DNA from: GCA-002726655 sp046582185
GTDB taxonomy: Bacteria > Pseudomonadota > Gammaproteobacteria > Pseudomonadales > Azotimanducaceae
DNA: 64,000 nucleotides
Assembly (NCBI GenBank): GCA_046582185.1
Contig: JAYGEX010000043.1
Coordinates: forward strand, 62,001-126,000
Direction: 5' to 3'
The notes below the pieces were generated by a model, which was given only the letters and a program-made list of their open reading frames with translations, was not told where the DNA came from and did no database searches. Below, in pieces: positions 53,454 through 63,145 of this stretch. The translations under genes were made by a program, and so were the position numbers. Every line of letters starts with the position of its first letter. Within the stretch, counting starts at the first letter, position 1.

Positions 53454-56305
53454 AGATACATTTACAGAGAAACAAACCGTTGAATTAACAAGTATGCTGG
53501 ATCCCTTTGGCATAACCTCTCTTGAAGAGACAACCCGCTACTGGACGGTGTTTGAGAAGACCTCCGAACTACCTCCATTGGATGGAACGCTACTAAACAA
53601 CAGAATCTTGTGGATGGTCATCGGCACTTTACTCCTGCTGACGGCTTATGTCAGGTTTCCGTTTTCCCTTGACCGGAGCAGGAAGCAAGGGAAGAGCAAG
53701 GCGATAAATGATCCGCCAGACGAACCGCCCGTTATTTTCGAGTTGGCCTCTGCCACACAGGAATTTAATTTGGCGACGAGTTGGCGACAGTATCTTTCCC
53801 AGACCCAGCTAGAGATCCGGAACATTGTGTTTTCAGCGCCATTTGTCACCCTCTTATTGCTTGGCATCTTCATGGTCGTGGGAAATGCCGCTGGAAACCT
53901 CGGTAATATCTTTGGAACAGCTGTGTACCCAACGACCGGTGCTATGGTTCGCATCATCAACGGCGCCTTTTCATTTTCGCTGGTTTTTGTGCTGATTTAT
54001 TACTCGGGTGAACTGATGGTTCGCGAGCGAAATGTTAAAATTGACGGCATCATGGATGCCATGCCGCAATCAAACTGGGTCATGATGGGCGCCAAATTTA
54101 CAGGCATCCTGCTGGTAATAACGTCTATGTTATTGATTGCCATGGCGGCCGCCACTGGCGTTCAAATCTACAAAGAATTCTATGACATCAACATAATCCA
54201 CTACCTTCAGGGATTATTGTTTTTCTTTCAGTTTCCGCTGTATCTCATGATCGTGCTGGCTGTGTTTTTCTACGTTATCACACGGAACAAATTTATCGCC
54301 ATGTTCATGATGGTCCTCTACTTGTTGGTGACGCTAACCTTGCCAAATATCGGCCTCGAAAATTATCTCTACCGGTTTCGCGAGACCAACCCTGTTTATT
54401 CTGACTTCACCGGATATTCACACAACCTCGAACCCTATCTTTGGCAGACATTCTACTGGGCATGGTTCGCTTGCTTGATGATTCTCGCGATCTATCTGTT
54501 GTGGCCACGTGGCGCTGAGGATAATTGCCAGAGAGAATAAAGGTAGCGAAGCAGAGATTGACGCCGCCACTCAAAATTTCCATCGCAACTCTGGCACTTG
54601 GTTGGGTGACAACGGGTTCTTATATTTATTACAACACTAATATTCTCAATACGCTGGTTACGTCCGGGGATCAGGAAACACTACAGGCAGAATATGAAAA
54701 GATGTACAAACAATATCAGTACATGCCAAGGGCAACCATCACATCGATCTATGCAGAAGTTGATATATATCCTAACGAACGAGATGTGTTGCTGCGCGGT
54801 CACTATATACTTGAGAACAAGTCTTCAGTGGAGGTCCATGAATTCCATCTGAGTCACATTCCTAAAATTGAAATTACTAAATTTGAAATTCCCGGAGCCA
54901 CACTGCTTACAGACGATAAGAAACATGGTTACCAGATCTACAAATTTGATGAGCCGCTAGCGCCGGGCGTTGTTTTTAACGCCGAATTCGAAACGGCATG
55001 GAGAACGCCTGGATTCGCCAACAGTGGCCACGACGTGAGTGTGACGCCCAATGGCACCTTTATTAACAATACTGATTTCTTTCCAATGCCCGGATATTCA
55101 GGTGCCTACGAGCTTAGTGACAACAACAAACGGCGGGAACAGGACCTTCCGCCCATCGAGAGAGCATCTTCGATCGACGATAAAGTGGCCTGGAGGAGAA
55201 ATGGCCTGGGCAATGCCGACAGGGTAAATTTTGAAACCATCGTTTCCACATCATCTGACCAGATTGCGCTGGCGCCTGGTTATCTGCAAAGGAAATGGGA
55301 GCAAGATGGCCGGAGATATTCCCATTACAAGATGGACACACCCATCTGGAACTTCTTTGCGTTTTTATCTGCTGATTACAAAATAAGGAAGGAAGAGTGG
55401 CAAGGCATCAATATCGAGGTCTACTATAAGCACGACTACAATATAGATACGATGATTGAGTCGGCTCGGGACTCGCTTGCCTACTTCAGTAAACACTTCA
55501 GCCCTTTCCAGTATCGTCAGTTCAGGATCCTGGAATTCCCTGCCTATCAAGGTGCTTTCGCACAGTCATTCCCCAATACGGTTCCCTTTTCTGAAGCCAT
55601 TTGCTTTGTCGCGGACTTGCGGGACAAGGAGGAAATTGACTACGTCTATTACGTCACTGCTCATGAGCTCGCCCATCAGTGGTGGGCACACCAGGTACTG
55701 GGGGCCGATGTACAGGGTTCAACAATGATAATAGAAAGCCTCGCGCAGTATTCAGCCCTGATGGTGATGGAGGAGCGTTACGGAAAGGAAACCATGAAAC
55801 GCTTTCTTGAATATGAACTGGATCGGTATCTTCGGGACCGCGGGGGTGAACTGATAGAAGAGCTACCTTTGTTCCTGGTTGAGAATCAACCCTATATCCA
55901 CTACCGAACAGGTAGTGTGGTGCTCTACGCATTAAAAGATTATGTCGGTGCGGATATCGTCAACAGCGCCCTTGCTCAATTTATTAAAGACCACGCCTTC
56001 AAAGGACCTCCTTTCCCAACAACAAAGCAATTGTTGGCAGAGATAAGGAAGAGAGCGCCAGAGCAATATGCGGACGTGATTACAGACCTGTTTGAAAAAA
56101 TAGTCTTGTACGATCTAAAGGTAGCTGGTCAGTCAGAGAGATGGACAATGGACAATTCGAAGTCAGAATCGATGTTGGGGCACGGAAATTTGAAGCCAAT
56201 GGCGCGGGACAGGAAGAGGAAGTACCGGCATCAGTGGGAATTGATCCACTTCATAAGCTCATTGACCGAAATCCATCTGACAATGTAGCCGATGTGAAGA
56301 GCTGA
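53446..56305 (+). pseudogene. ABC-2 permease / M1 aminopeptidase fusion gene, truncated and frameshifted
   Basis: Homology starts abruptly at SMLDPFGITSLEETTRYWTV, so about half of the permease portion upstream is missing. The remaining permease has FVTLLLLGIFMVVGNAAGN and five more helices, ending in LLWPRGAEDN. One lost base near 54524 puts the peptidase in the next frame (PERIKVAKQRLTPPLKI). The zinc site is ITAHELAHQWWAHQ-like HELAHQWWAHQ with a downstream Glu (IIESLAQY). Near 56133 a further indel separates KVAG from EMDNGQFEVRIDVGARKFEA, and the end VGIDPLHKLIDRNPSDN follows VPAS with a missing middle. Four independent lesions make it a true pseudogene. Confidence 0.85.
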
Positions 56306-56442
56306 TTTTTACTCAACCAACATCACCGTACTTGACCTATGTTCAGAAAATGTAGTTTGTTAGCCTTATCCTAGGCACATAATCTGGCTGGATGTATGAT
56401 CAGGGCAATGACAGTGATGGGATTTGATACTGGAGAGTTTAA

Positions 56443-58059
56443 ATGAGCAAGCAGGGTCAACGCGGAAGACGAAGCTTCTGGACCTGGGGCTGGGAATCGG
56501 ATGAGCCGACAGATGCACAGCGAAAAGAAACCGCCAGGCAATTGTCAGGGCACTTTGATCGCGAGATTACCGTGCCGAGGATTCCAAAAATTGAAGAGTT
56601 TGTATTAAGAAAGCCAAGAATAAAGGTCCCTGACACTTTATCTCGCATTGTGACGACCGATCATGATGAGCGAGTGATTCATACCTACGGTGGCCATTTC
56701 CTGGAACTCAACAGGGCGCTTCATGGTGATTTTTCTGATCCACCGGATGCTGTTGCCTATCCTGAAACAGAGGAAGAACTTGAGTCGGTACTCGACTGGT
56801 GTAACAGCAATGACCATGCAGTGATTCCTTATGGCGGCGGCACAACTGTCGTTAACGGAGTCAGCGTTCCCACTACAGCAGATTCTGCGGTAACAATTGA
56901 TATGGAACGACTCGACAAGGTGCTGGAAATTGACGAGACTTCTCGTGCCGCAAGAATTCAGGCGGGCATATTCGGCCCGGATCTTGAAGCCGCGCTTCGC
57001 CCAAAAGGTTATACCTTAAGACATTTCCCCCAAAGTTTTCCCTGGTCTACTCTGGGTGGATGGATAGTGACACGTTCCGGGGGTCACTATGCAACGAACC
57101 ACACACATATTGATGAATTTGTGGAATCCCTGCGCATGATTACGCCGCAAGGCTGGTGGGAAAGCCGGAGGCTGCCAGGCAGCGGGGCGGGGCCAAGCCC
57201 GGACAGGCTCGTCATTGGCTCGGAGGGTACCCTGGGTATTCTGACAGAAGCCTGGATGAGAATTCAAAAGCGACCATTATTCAGAGCGACTGCAGGTGTC
57301 GTGTTTGCTTCCTGGAAGGAAGGTTACACTGCAACCCGCCACATTGTTCAGGCCAAGCTCTGGCCTGCCAACCTCAGATTGCTAGACCCTGCAGAAGCCG
57401 GAAGGGCTGCTGGTCTCGATGGCAAGCAAACGCTGTTGATCATTGGTTTTGAATCATCGGATGTCCCCCAGGATTCGTTCATTAAGCTTGCGGTCGATAT
57501 TGCACGAGAATTTGGCGGACAGGTTAATGATGATGAAATTAATGTCTCCGATGGTTCAGGTAAGACGACCGGTAGAGAAGGGGCCGTTGGCAACTGGAGA
57601 AGCTCGTTTATTGGCGTTAATGCCGGAATGACTAATGGTCTGGGTTTAATTGGCGACACATTTGAAACGGCGATCACATGGGACAAGTGGCCAGAATTTG
57701 ATGCGCAAATCAGAAGTAGAGTCGGCAAAGTCCTCAAGGAAGTCGTTGGCGATGCTTCAACCTTATCCTGTCGATTTACCCATATTTATACAGACGGGCC
57801 CGCGCCATATTACACCTTCACTGGCATGGGTACGCCTGGTGGTGAAGCAGAACAGTGGAAGATAATTAAGGATGCGGCTAATGAGGCTTTGATTTCCTGT
57901 GGTGGGACAATCACCCATCATCACTCTGTTGGCAGAATGCATGCACAAGGCTGGTCAAAACAGCGGCCAGACTTATTTGAATCATCACTTCGAGCCGTTA
58001 AAAAAACACTGGACCCAAATTCAATTCTCAACCCTGGTGTGTTATTTAATCCTGACTAA
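56443..58059 (+). CDS. FAD-binding oxidase (alkylglycerone-phosphate synthase-like)
   Basis: 538 residues, GGAGAG before the ATG. An N-terminal Arg-rich region, then the VAO-type FAD domain: VIPYGGGTTVVNGVSVPTTA, VTIDMERLDKVLEIDETSRA, WSTLGGWIVTRSGGHYATNH and LVIGSEGTLGILTEAWMRIQ. The C-terminus GGTITHHHSVGRMHAQGW with HHH and SSLRAVKKTLDPNSILNPGV matches the FAD-linked oxidase C domain of ether-lipid-type alkyl-DHAP synthases and glycolate/lactate oxidases. Intact, in the middle of an eroded region. Confidence 0.88.
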   Translation: MSKQGQRGRRSFWTWGWESDEPTDAQRKETARQLSGHFDREITVPRIPKIEEFVLRKPRIKVPDTLSRIVTTDHDERVIHTYGGHFLELNRALHGDFSDPPDAVAYPETEEELESVLDWCNSNDHAVIPYGGGTTVVNGVSVPTTADSAVTIDMERLDKVLEIDETSRAARIQAGIFGPDLEAALRPKGYTLRHFPQSFPWSTLGGWIVTRSGGHYATNHTHIDEFVESLRMITPQGWWESRRLPGSGAGPSPDRLVIGSEGTLGILTEAWMRIQKRPLFRATAGVVFASWKEGYTATRHIVQAKLWPANLRLLDPAEAGRAAGLDGKQTLLIIGFESSDVPQDSFIKLAVDIAREFGGQVNDDEINVSDGSGKTTGREGAVGNWRSSFIGVNAGMTNGLGLIGDTFETAITWDKWPEFDAQIRSRVGKVLKEVVGDASTLSCRFTHIYTDGPAPYYTFTGMGTPGGEAEQWKIIKDAANEALISCGGTITHHHSVGRMHAQGWSKQRPDLFESSLRAVKKTLDPNSILNPGVLFNPD

Positions 58060-58116
58060 AGCTGAATTAGTTCAAGAGCCCGTGGGCAATTGCCAGAAGT
58101 TCGGGGCAGCCAGGAT

Positions 58117-58260
58117 CTAACGAGCAAGTTCGGTGATCCAGTGCTTCGAGATAGACGGCTTATCAGCGGCTTGCGTAAAACTCCCATGAGAAAATACGCT
58201 AATGGCGATCATAACGGCAGCAAACGTAATGTGACTTCTTTTTACTGTTTCCGGTTTCAT
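58117..58260 (-). CDS. Small exported peptide candidate (47 aa)
   Basis: Begins MKPETVKRSHITFAAVMIAI and has a hydrophobic core with a likely signal-peptidase site TQA-AD, leaving a mature tail of about 16 residues ending ITELAR. Its ATG overlaps the stop of the upstream ORF by four bases (ATGA). It may be a real peptide or the remains of a larger secreted protein. Confidence 0.35.
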   Translation of the reverse strand: MKPETVKRSHITFAAVMIAISVFSHGSFTQAADKPSISKHWITELAR

Positions 58261-58415
58261 GCAATGGTCTCGTTATATCTTGATGTCAAAATGATGTCTG
58301 CACCGCGCTTCACAACACCCGTTTCAATAATCCAATGCCAATGCGCCGGTTGACCGTCCTCAGGAACCTTTTCCAGATGATCATTGTCAAATAACATCTC
58401 CCCAATCTTAGCCAT
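58257..58415 (-). CDS. Small ORF, unknown (52 aa)
   Basis: Begins MAKIGEMLFDNDHLEKVPED and continues with AHWHWIIETGVVKRGADIIL. AGGTGA precedes the ATG by seven bases, and the stop overlaps the next small ORF. The codon usage looks genuine. It resembles a domain end of a larger family, which I cannot name. Confidence 0.4.
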   Translation of the reverse strand: MAKIGEMLFDNDHLEKVPEDGQPAHWHWIIETGVVKRGADIILTSRYNETIA

Positions 58416-58500
58416 ATGATTCACCTATCAGGACTTAAGGAAACGCTCGTCGAGTACCCGTTCTGCCGCAGGAATAACTCTCAAGGAGGGTAGACAAATA

Positions 58501-58578
58501 ATGAGCAATACTAATCCTTGCCTGCAGGCAGAAAATATCGGATTAGAATCCGAGGATGGTTACTTGATTCAATTATAG
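58501..58578 (+). CDS. Very short ORF with strong ribosome-binding site (25 aa)
   Basis: ATG at 58501 preceded by AAGGAGGG at 58483-58490. The peptide starts MSNTNPCLQAENIGLESEDG and ends GYLIQL. The spacing of 10 bases is acceptable. No known family. It could be a leader or a gene remnant. Confidence 0.25.
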   Translation: MSNTNPCLQAENIGLESEDGYLIQL

Positions 58579-58595
58579 AGAGTGGTATTGGCAAG

Positions 58596-58793
58596 TTAAC
58601 TGCTCACCTCTTTAGAGTTTACAATACCTGGACCCATGATGACGCCGTAGGGTGCTAACCGGTTCGACAAGTACCACGTGTAAGTCCAACAGAGCGGGAT
58701 CATGACAGTGACCACAAGGTTCACCACGTCACGCCGAGGCTTGTCCGATGACTCTTTAATCAGGGAAACTGTGGATCGAAGGGCTAGGTGGCT
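58596..58793 (-). pseudogene. Fragment of a membrane protein (C-terminal part)
   Basis: An open frame without ATG start gives STVSLIKESSDKPRRDVVNL, VVTVMIPLCWTYTWYLSNRL and APYGVIMGPGIVNSKEVSS. One membrane helix followed by a Gly-Pro rich tail. Composition is protein-like and it overlaps the end of the PAS-protein remnant. Source gene not recognised. Confidence 0.3.
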
Positions 58794-59357
58794 TTAAGTT
58801 CTTGTATCGCCTGATCGTAGCAATTCGGACATATGCCGTGACTGAATTTTAAATCGTTTGAATTAGACTTCAAAAATTTGTTCTACAGCCACCCACTCAC
58901 TTGAGGCATTGCGGATGTTTTTGCCACTCGCACAAATCGTGACAAATCCTGGTGCGGTGGTTAATGCTTCCTCTAGTTTGGCTTGCGTTTTTCTGAGCTC
59001 TGTAATGTCATCGCTGGTAGCCATGACCTGATAGACTCACCAGCGTCATCAAAAATCGGGACATAGGTGGGAGCCATCAGGAAAAGTGCGCCTGGCTTCT
59101 ACGACCAAGCTTAGCTTTGTTTTCACGCAGCGCTGATAGTTAGCAAGAGCACGTTTCAACAAGGGAATGTCCCACCCGGATAAACCACTATAATCGGTGA
59201 TATCACGTCCGACAAATTACTCACGCTTTATGTTGTAGTAGGCCTCCACTTGTTTGTTGATCATCGCACAGATGAAATGGCCGTCGGGTGTGACATTCAT
59301 GATTGATACCTGCGCACCGATTCTGTCCAGCAAAGCCTCGATATCTCGTGAAATCAT
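58784..59357 (-). pseudogene. PAS/PAC-domain sensory protein, multiply disrupted
   Basis: From ATG 59357: MISRDIEALLDRIGAQVSIM, FICAMINKQVEAYYNIKRE, TAA (59219-59217), then FVGRDITDYSGLSGWDIPLL and VEARRTFPDGS. A frameshift leads to APTYVPIFDDAGE, another to QVMATSDDITELRKTQAKLE, then EWVAVEQIFEV. The last part HGICPNCYDQAIQELKAT lies in a third frame. The ending is the CxxC-type module seen after PAS domains (usual pair ICASCK and HGICPNC), with one Cys replaced by Gly in ICASGKNIRN. At least four lesions. Confidence 0.75.
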
Positions 59358-59665
59358 CCTGTTTTATCCTGTGACTCGGTCAATCTGTCAAATTCTCAAA
59401 TCGCTATCATGCTACCTGACTCCATTGTAGCCACATCGAAATTGCGTTTAAGCGGTATTAGAACCTTTTTATTAGTCTAATCCCACTTACATCAGGGATA
59501 GCCAGAATCCCTTTTTTAGTATCGTGAATGACCTGACAGAGTGATTTTTGCGATGGTGATGAAATTCGGGTCAAAAATCAGCAACGGGCACAGTGACCTG
59601 ATAGAGGTCAGAAACGCCTGGTAGCAGAAGAAAATAATGTCTGTGAATATGTCTGCCCGAAACCA
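59358..59665. other. Intergenic stretch before the marR gene
   Basis: Contains a CCACTTACAT half-site (59483-59492) identical to part of the MarR operator at 60185-60205, and the first copy of the 59-bp repeat at 59599-59657. No ORF is supported. Otherwise nothing distinctive. Confidence 0.5.
59599..59657 (+). repeat. 59-bp direct repeat, copy 1
   Basis: Starts TGATAGAG and ends with TGTGAATATGTCTGCC. 54 of 59 bases are identical to copy 2 at 63082-63140. It ends nine bases before the stop codon of the marR gene. Confidence 0.85.
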
Positions 59666-60133
59666 CTAGCCACGGTTTTTGGCTTCTTTGCCAGTATCTT
59701 CATATAGAAGGCTAAAGCCATTGTCTTTCACTCTTAGCAACAATCTGAAGGTTCTTTTCCTGTCGCTATCACTGAAATCCTGGAAGAGGTCATCGACCAA
59801 TTCTTGACCCAGTTTATTGATGAGCGGCATCAGTTCAGCAGTGGATTCGGTTAAATAGATGCGTTTAATACGTCGATCACGCGCATCGTCTTTACGGCAC
59901 ACGAGACCCTTGTCTTCCATTCGATCAATCAGGCCGGTGACGCCCATTCGACTTAAATCCAGAATGTCACTCAGTTCGGTCTGAGTGATGCCGGGTGTTC
60001 GCCATATATAAAGAATGGCGCGCCAGTTTGAACGCGTCATATTGTAGGACTTCAGCCGTTCATCGAAGGCCGTAGTAATTTGCCTGGCGATGTCATGAAT
60101 TAGAAAACCGAAGCCATCTTCCAATTCGCTCAT
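59666..60133 (-). CDS. MarR-family transcriptional regulator
   Basis: 155 residues. Winged-helix domain with NWRAILYIWRTPGITQTELS, DILDLSRMGVTGLIDRMEDK and the wing LVCRKDDARDRRIKRIYLTE. AGGGAG before the ATG. Divergent from the DUF5916 gene, sharing a 244-bp region that holds a perfect 21-bp palindrome. It probably represses itself and that gene in response to a small ligand, likely aromatic or hydrophobic as in other MarR proteins. Confidence 0.93.
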   Translation of the reverse strand: MSELEDGFGFLIHDIARQITTAFDERLKSYNMTRSNWRAILYIWRTPGITQTELSDILDLSRMGVTGLIDRMEDKGLVCRKDDARDRRIKRIYLTESTAELMPLINKLGQELVDDLFQDFSDSDRKRTFRLLLRVKDNGFSLLYEDTGKEAKNRG

Positions 60134-60184
60134 CGACTAATTCTCCCTGATTGTGGTTGTCCTTTATAAATGTACTCTACCATT

Positions 60185-60205
60185 AATGTAAGTGCCACTT
60201 ACATT
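60185..60205. promoter_or_regulatory. MarR-type operator palindrome
   Basis: AATGTAAGTG, one base, CACTTACATT: a perfect inverted repeat. Located 52 bp before the marR start and 173 bp before the DUF5916 start. Perfect palindromes of about 20 bp are the usual MarR dimer site. Confidence 0.8.
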
Positions 60206-60377
60206 ATTCTGTGTTTACATATATAACTGTTCACTTGTCTTTCATCATTCATCTAGAAAGTACAGACATGGCCAGGTGTTTAGTGGTAGATGTTTTATGG
60301 CATTAGATTCGGTCGATAGAATAAGGATCGGGATGCGACTGTACTTAGCTTATGTATACAAAAAAAGAAGTTTATTC

Positions 60378-62861
60378 ATGGATCGGCCATTCTTAGTCCG
60401 TATGAGTGACCTACTTACTGTAACGCGGTGGCTGCTATTTCTTGGATTTTGTTTCGTTCATGAAACGAGCGCCGCGTCTCCCGCTTTGCTGCAAACGGTA
60501 AAAGATCCGCAAATCATAGTGCCATTTTTTGAAGGTGTTGAAATCTCGATTGACGGTCGAGTTGATGAGGCGATCTGGCAGCAAGTGCCTGGCTACGATT
60601 CCATGCTGGTAATTGACCCGGATACATTGGAAAAACCGACTTACTCCACGATCAGTAGGTTTATTTCCACACCGAAAGGATTGTATGTAAGCGCGGTGAT
60701 GGAGCAGCCGCAAGAAACCTTGGTATCCCGCCTTTCATCAAGGGACAAATACATTAACCGTGACGCCTACGGGATTACCCTTGATACAACGGGAGAAGGA
60801 TTGTATGGCTACTGGTTTGTTGTCAATCTGGGTGGCTCTTTGATGGACGGCAAGGTAATACCGGAGCGCACCTTGAGTGAACAGTGGGATGGACCATGGA
60901 TCGGTGAAAGTGCCAGGTTGGACAACGGCTGGAGTGCTGAATTTTTTCTCCCCTGGTCGATGATGGCGATGCCGGACGCAGTATCGGATCGTGTGATGGG
61001 ATTCTGGATCGATCGTAAAGTTGCCCATATGGATGAACGATACGGTTGGCCAGCGTTGCCTTATACCGCGGCACGATTTATGTCGGCGTTGCAACCAATG
61101 CATTTACAGTCGCTCGAGACCAAGCAGCAGTTCGCGATTTTCCCGTACACCTCTGTATCGCACGATGAAATTTCCAACGAACAGGAGTTTCGTATCGGTG
61201 CTGACATCTCCTGGCGACCATCGACTAACTTGCAACTTACGGCTACCCTCAAGCCTGATTTTGGTGCTGTGGAATCAGATGATGTCGTGATCAACCTCAC
61301 ATCCTTCGAGACATTTTTCCCTGAGAAACGACTGTTTTTTCTTGAAGGTAATGAAGTCTTTATCACCACGCCGCGGTCCGATGTAAATCGCTATCGTTCT
61401 TCCCGGCGTGGCAGTGGAGCACGTCCTACGCGATCGACATTTACACCTGAACCTACGACTTTACTTAATACAAGGCGTATTGGAGGCGCACCCAAGCATG
61501 TCACGATTCCCGACGGCGTTGATATTCCAGCGGTGGAACGCGGCAAACCAGTTGACTTACTGGGCGCGCTTAAGGTCGTAGGTAGTGCGGGAGGTTTTCG
61601 ATATGGCGTGCTCGGTGCGTTTGAGGATGATGTCAAATTACCCGGTATTGACTCCAGCACCGGCATGCAAGTGGAGGTTGTTGAGGAAGGTCGTGACTTT
61701 GGCGTTGTGCGGGCGCTTTATGAAACCACTGGGGAGGGGAGGAGATCGATTGGATACATTGGCACGATTGTCGCGCTGCCGGGTGCGGACTCAATGAGTC
61801 ATGGCATTGATACACACTTGCTGTCAACTAACGGGAAAATTAAGTGGGATACCCAGTTCATGTATAGTGATGTCAATGGCATATCTGGCTATGGCGCTTT
61901 TACTGATGTTAATTATACTCAGCGACGTGGTTTACTTCACAGGTTCAGTTTCGATTATGTAGATGACAAGCTTGACGTCAGTGATTTAGGGTTTATTAAA
62001 CAAAACAACTACATTTCTGCCCAATATGGTCTTGTGCGTTCGACAAGCCAGGGCCTGGATTACTTTCGTTTCGTTAGAAATTCTCTATTCATTTCGACCC
62101 AGGCCAACACTGAAGGGTTTGTAACCCGAGTAGGGATTTTTACCAACCATACGATGTTGTTTCCGAATAGTTCGCAGTTTCGTTTTGAAGTGGATTACTA
62201 TCCTGAGCGCTGGGATGATCGAAACAGTCGAGGCAATGGGATGTTCAAAACCGATCCCAGGTGGTTCACCCAGGTAGCTTTTGGCACCGATTCGGCGAAG
62301 AAATTTTCCTGGAGCGGTACCCTGGGCGCTGAGCAGGAGGAGATCAACAAAACCTGGACCTACAGTTCAGATTTTGGGCTCACGTATACCCCCAACGATC
62401 AGTTTACGTTTGATTTGGACTTACGCTATAAAAAGCGTGACGGTTGGCTGGTGCATCGCACTGGTCCGGATTTTACAACCTACAAGGCAGATGACTTTCA
62501 GCCGCGTTTTTCCATTGACTATTTCTTCACCTCTAAACAACAGTTCAGAATCACCATGCAGTGGGCGGGTATTAAAGCAGAAGCCCAGAACTACTGGCAA
62601 GTACCTGTTGGTGATGGCGAATTGATTGAACGCCCGGCAGGGATCGAAAGTGAAAACTTTACGCTGTCTCGCCTGACGGCGCAGGTACGCTATCGATGGG
62701 AGATAGGACCCTTATCTGATTTATTTGTCGTCTACACTCGAGGTAGCAATATTGTTGACATGGACATCAACACGGATTTCAGTGATCTGCTTTCGAATGC
62801 CATTAGTGACCCCATTGTTAATTTTTTTGTCGTGAAATTGCGGTATCGATTCGGCACCTGA
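60378..62861 (+). CDS. DUF5916 outer-membrane protein with N-terminal CBM9-like domain
   Basis: 827 residues from ATG 60378, which gives a signal peptide (VTRWLLFLGFCFVHETSA). The ATG at 60402 is an alternative. Residues about 50-230 form a CBM9-like beta-sandwich (FFEGVEISIDGRVDEAIWQQ, DRVMGFWIDRKVAHMDERYG). The following part has DUF5916 signatures TLKPDFGAVESDDVVINLTS and FFPEKRLFFLEGNEVF, then a beta-barrel with many aromatic, alternating strands, ending YRFGT. Function unknown; suggested as a glycan or hydrophobic-compound channel. Controlled by the adjacent marR. Confidence 0.88.
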   Translation: MDRPFLVRMSDLLTVTRWLLFLGFCFVHETSAASPALLQTVKDPQIIVPFFEGVEISIDGRVDEAIWQQVPGYDSMLVIDPDTLEKPTYSTISRFISTPKGLYVSAVMEQPQETLVSRLSSRDKYINRDAYGITLDTTGEGLYGYWFVVNLGGSLMDGKVIPERTLSEQWDGPWIGESARLDNGWSAEFFLPWSMMAMPDAVSDRVMGFWIDRKVAHMDERYGWPALPYTAARFMSALQPMHLQSLETKQQFAIFPYTSVSHDEISNEQEFRIGADISWRPSTNLQLTATLKPDFGAVESDDVVINLTSFETFFPEKRLFFLEGNEVFITTPRSDVNRYRSSRRGSGARPTRSTFTPEPTTLLNTRRIGGAPKHVTIPDGVDIPAVERGKPVDLLGALKVVGSAGGFRYGVLGAFEDDVKLPGIDSSTGMQVEVVEEGRDFGVVRALYETTGEGRRSIGYIGTIVALPGADSMSHGIDTHLLSTNGKIKWDTQFMYSDVNGISGYGAFTDVNYTQRRGLLHRFSFDYVDDKLDVSDLGFIKQNNYISAQYGLVRSTSQGLDYFRFVRNSLFISTQANTEGFVTRVGIFTNHTMLFPNSSQFRFEVDYYPERWDDRNSRGNGMFKTDPRWFTQVAFGTDSAKKFSWSGTLGAEQEEINKTWTYSSDFGLTYTPNDQFTFDLDLRYKKRDGWLVHRTGPDFTTYKADDFQPRFSIDYFFTSKQQFRITMQWAGIKAEAQNYWQVPVGDGELIERPAGIESENFTLSRLTAQVRYRWEIGPLSDLFVVYTRGSNIVDMDINTDFSDLLSNAISDPIVNFFVVKLRYRFGT

Positions 62862-63081
62862 TTCGTCAATGGCTCCAATTCGATGAAATGGCTGGCCAGC
62901 AGAGGTCCGGATTAGGCGCACAGCGACCAGGTTTACAGGCTGAGAACAACCGGTTTTTCTGGCAGCTAACGGCCAAATATAGCCATCAGGTGAGAGCAGC
63001 AATCCCGGAAGAGCTCATTGATTTCACATGGACACCTGAGCTTAGTGCTGGTAATTGGCACGACAGTTGTAGCGCGAACAC

Positions 63082-63140
63082 TGATAGAGTTCCGAAACTC
63101 CTGGTTGCAGAAGAAAATAATGTCTGTGAATATGCCTGCC
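63082..63140 (+). repeat. 59-bp direct repeat, copy 2
   Basis: Five substitutions relative to copy 1. It ends six bases before the stop codon of the bicupin gene, mirroring the position of copy 1 next to marR. Its + frame LIEFRNSWLQKKIMSVNM is open here but stops in copy 1. Confidence 0.85.
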
Positions 63141-63145
63141 ACAGG

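Noticed and set aside
58640..58740. Possible tRNA because of GGTTCGA
   Set aside because: No acceptor stem or anticodon arm can be formed around it.
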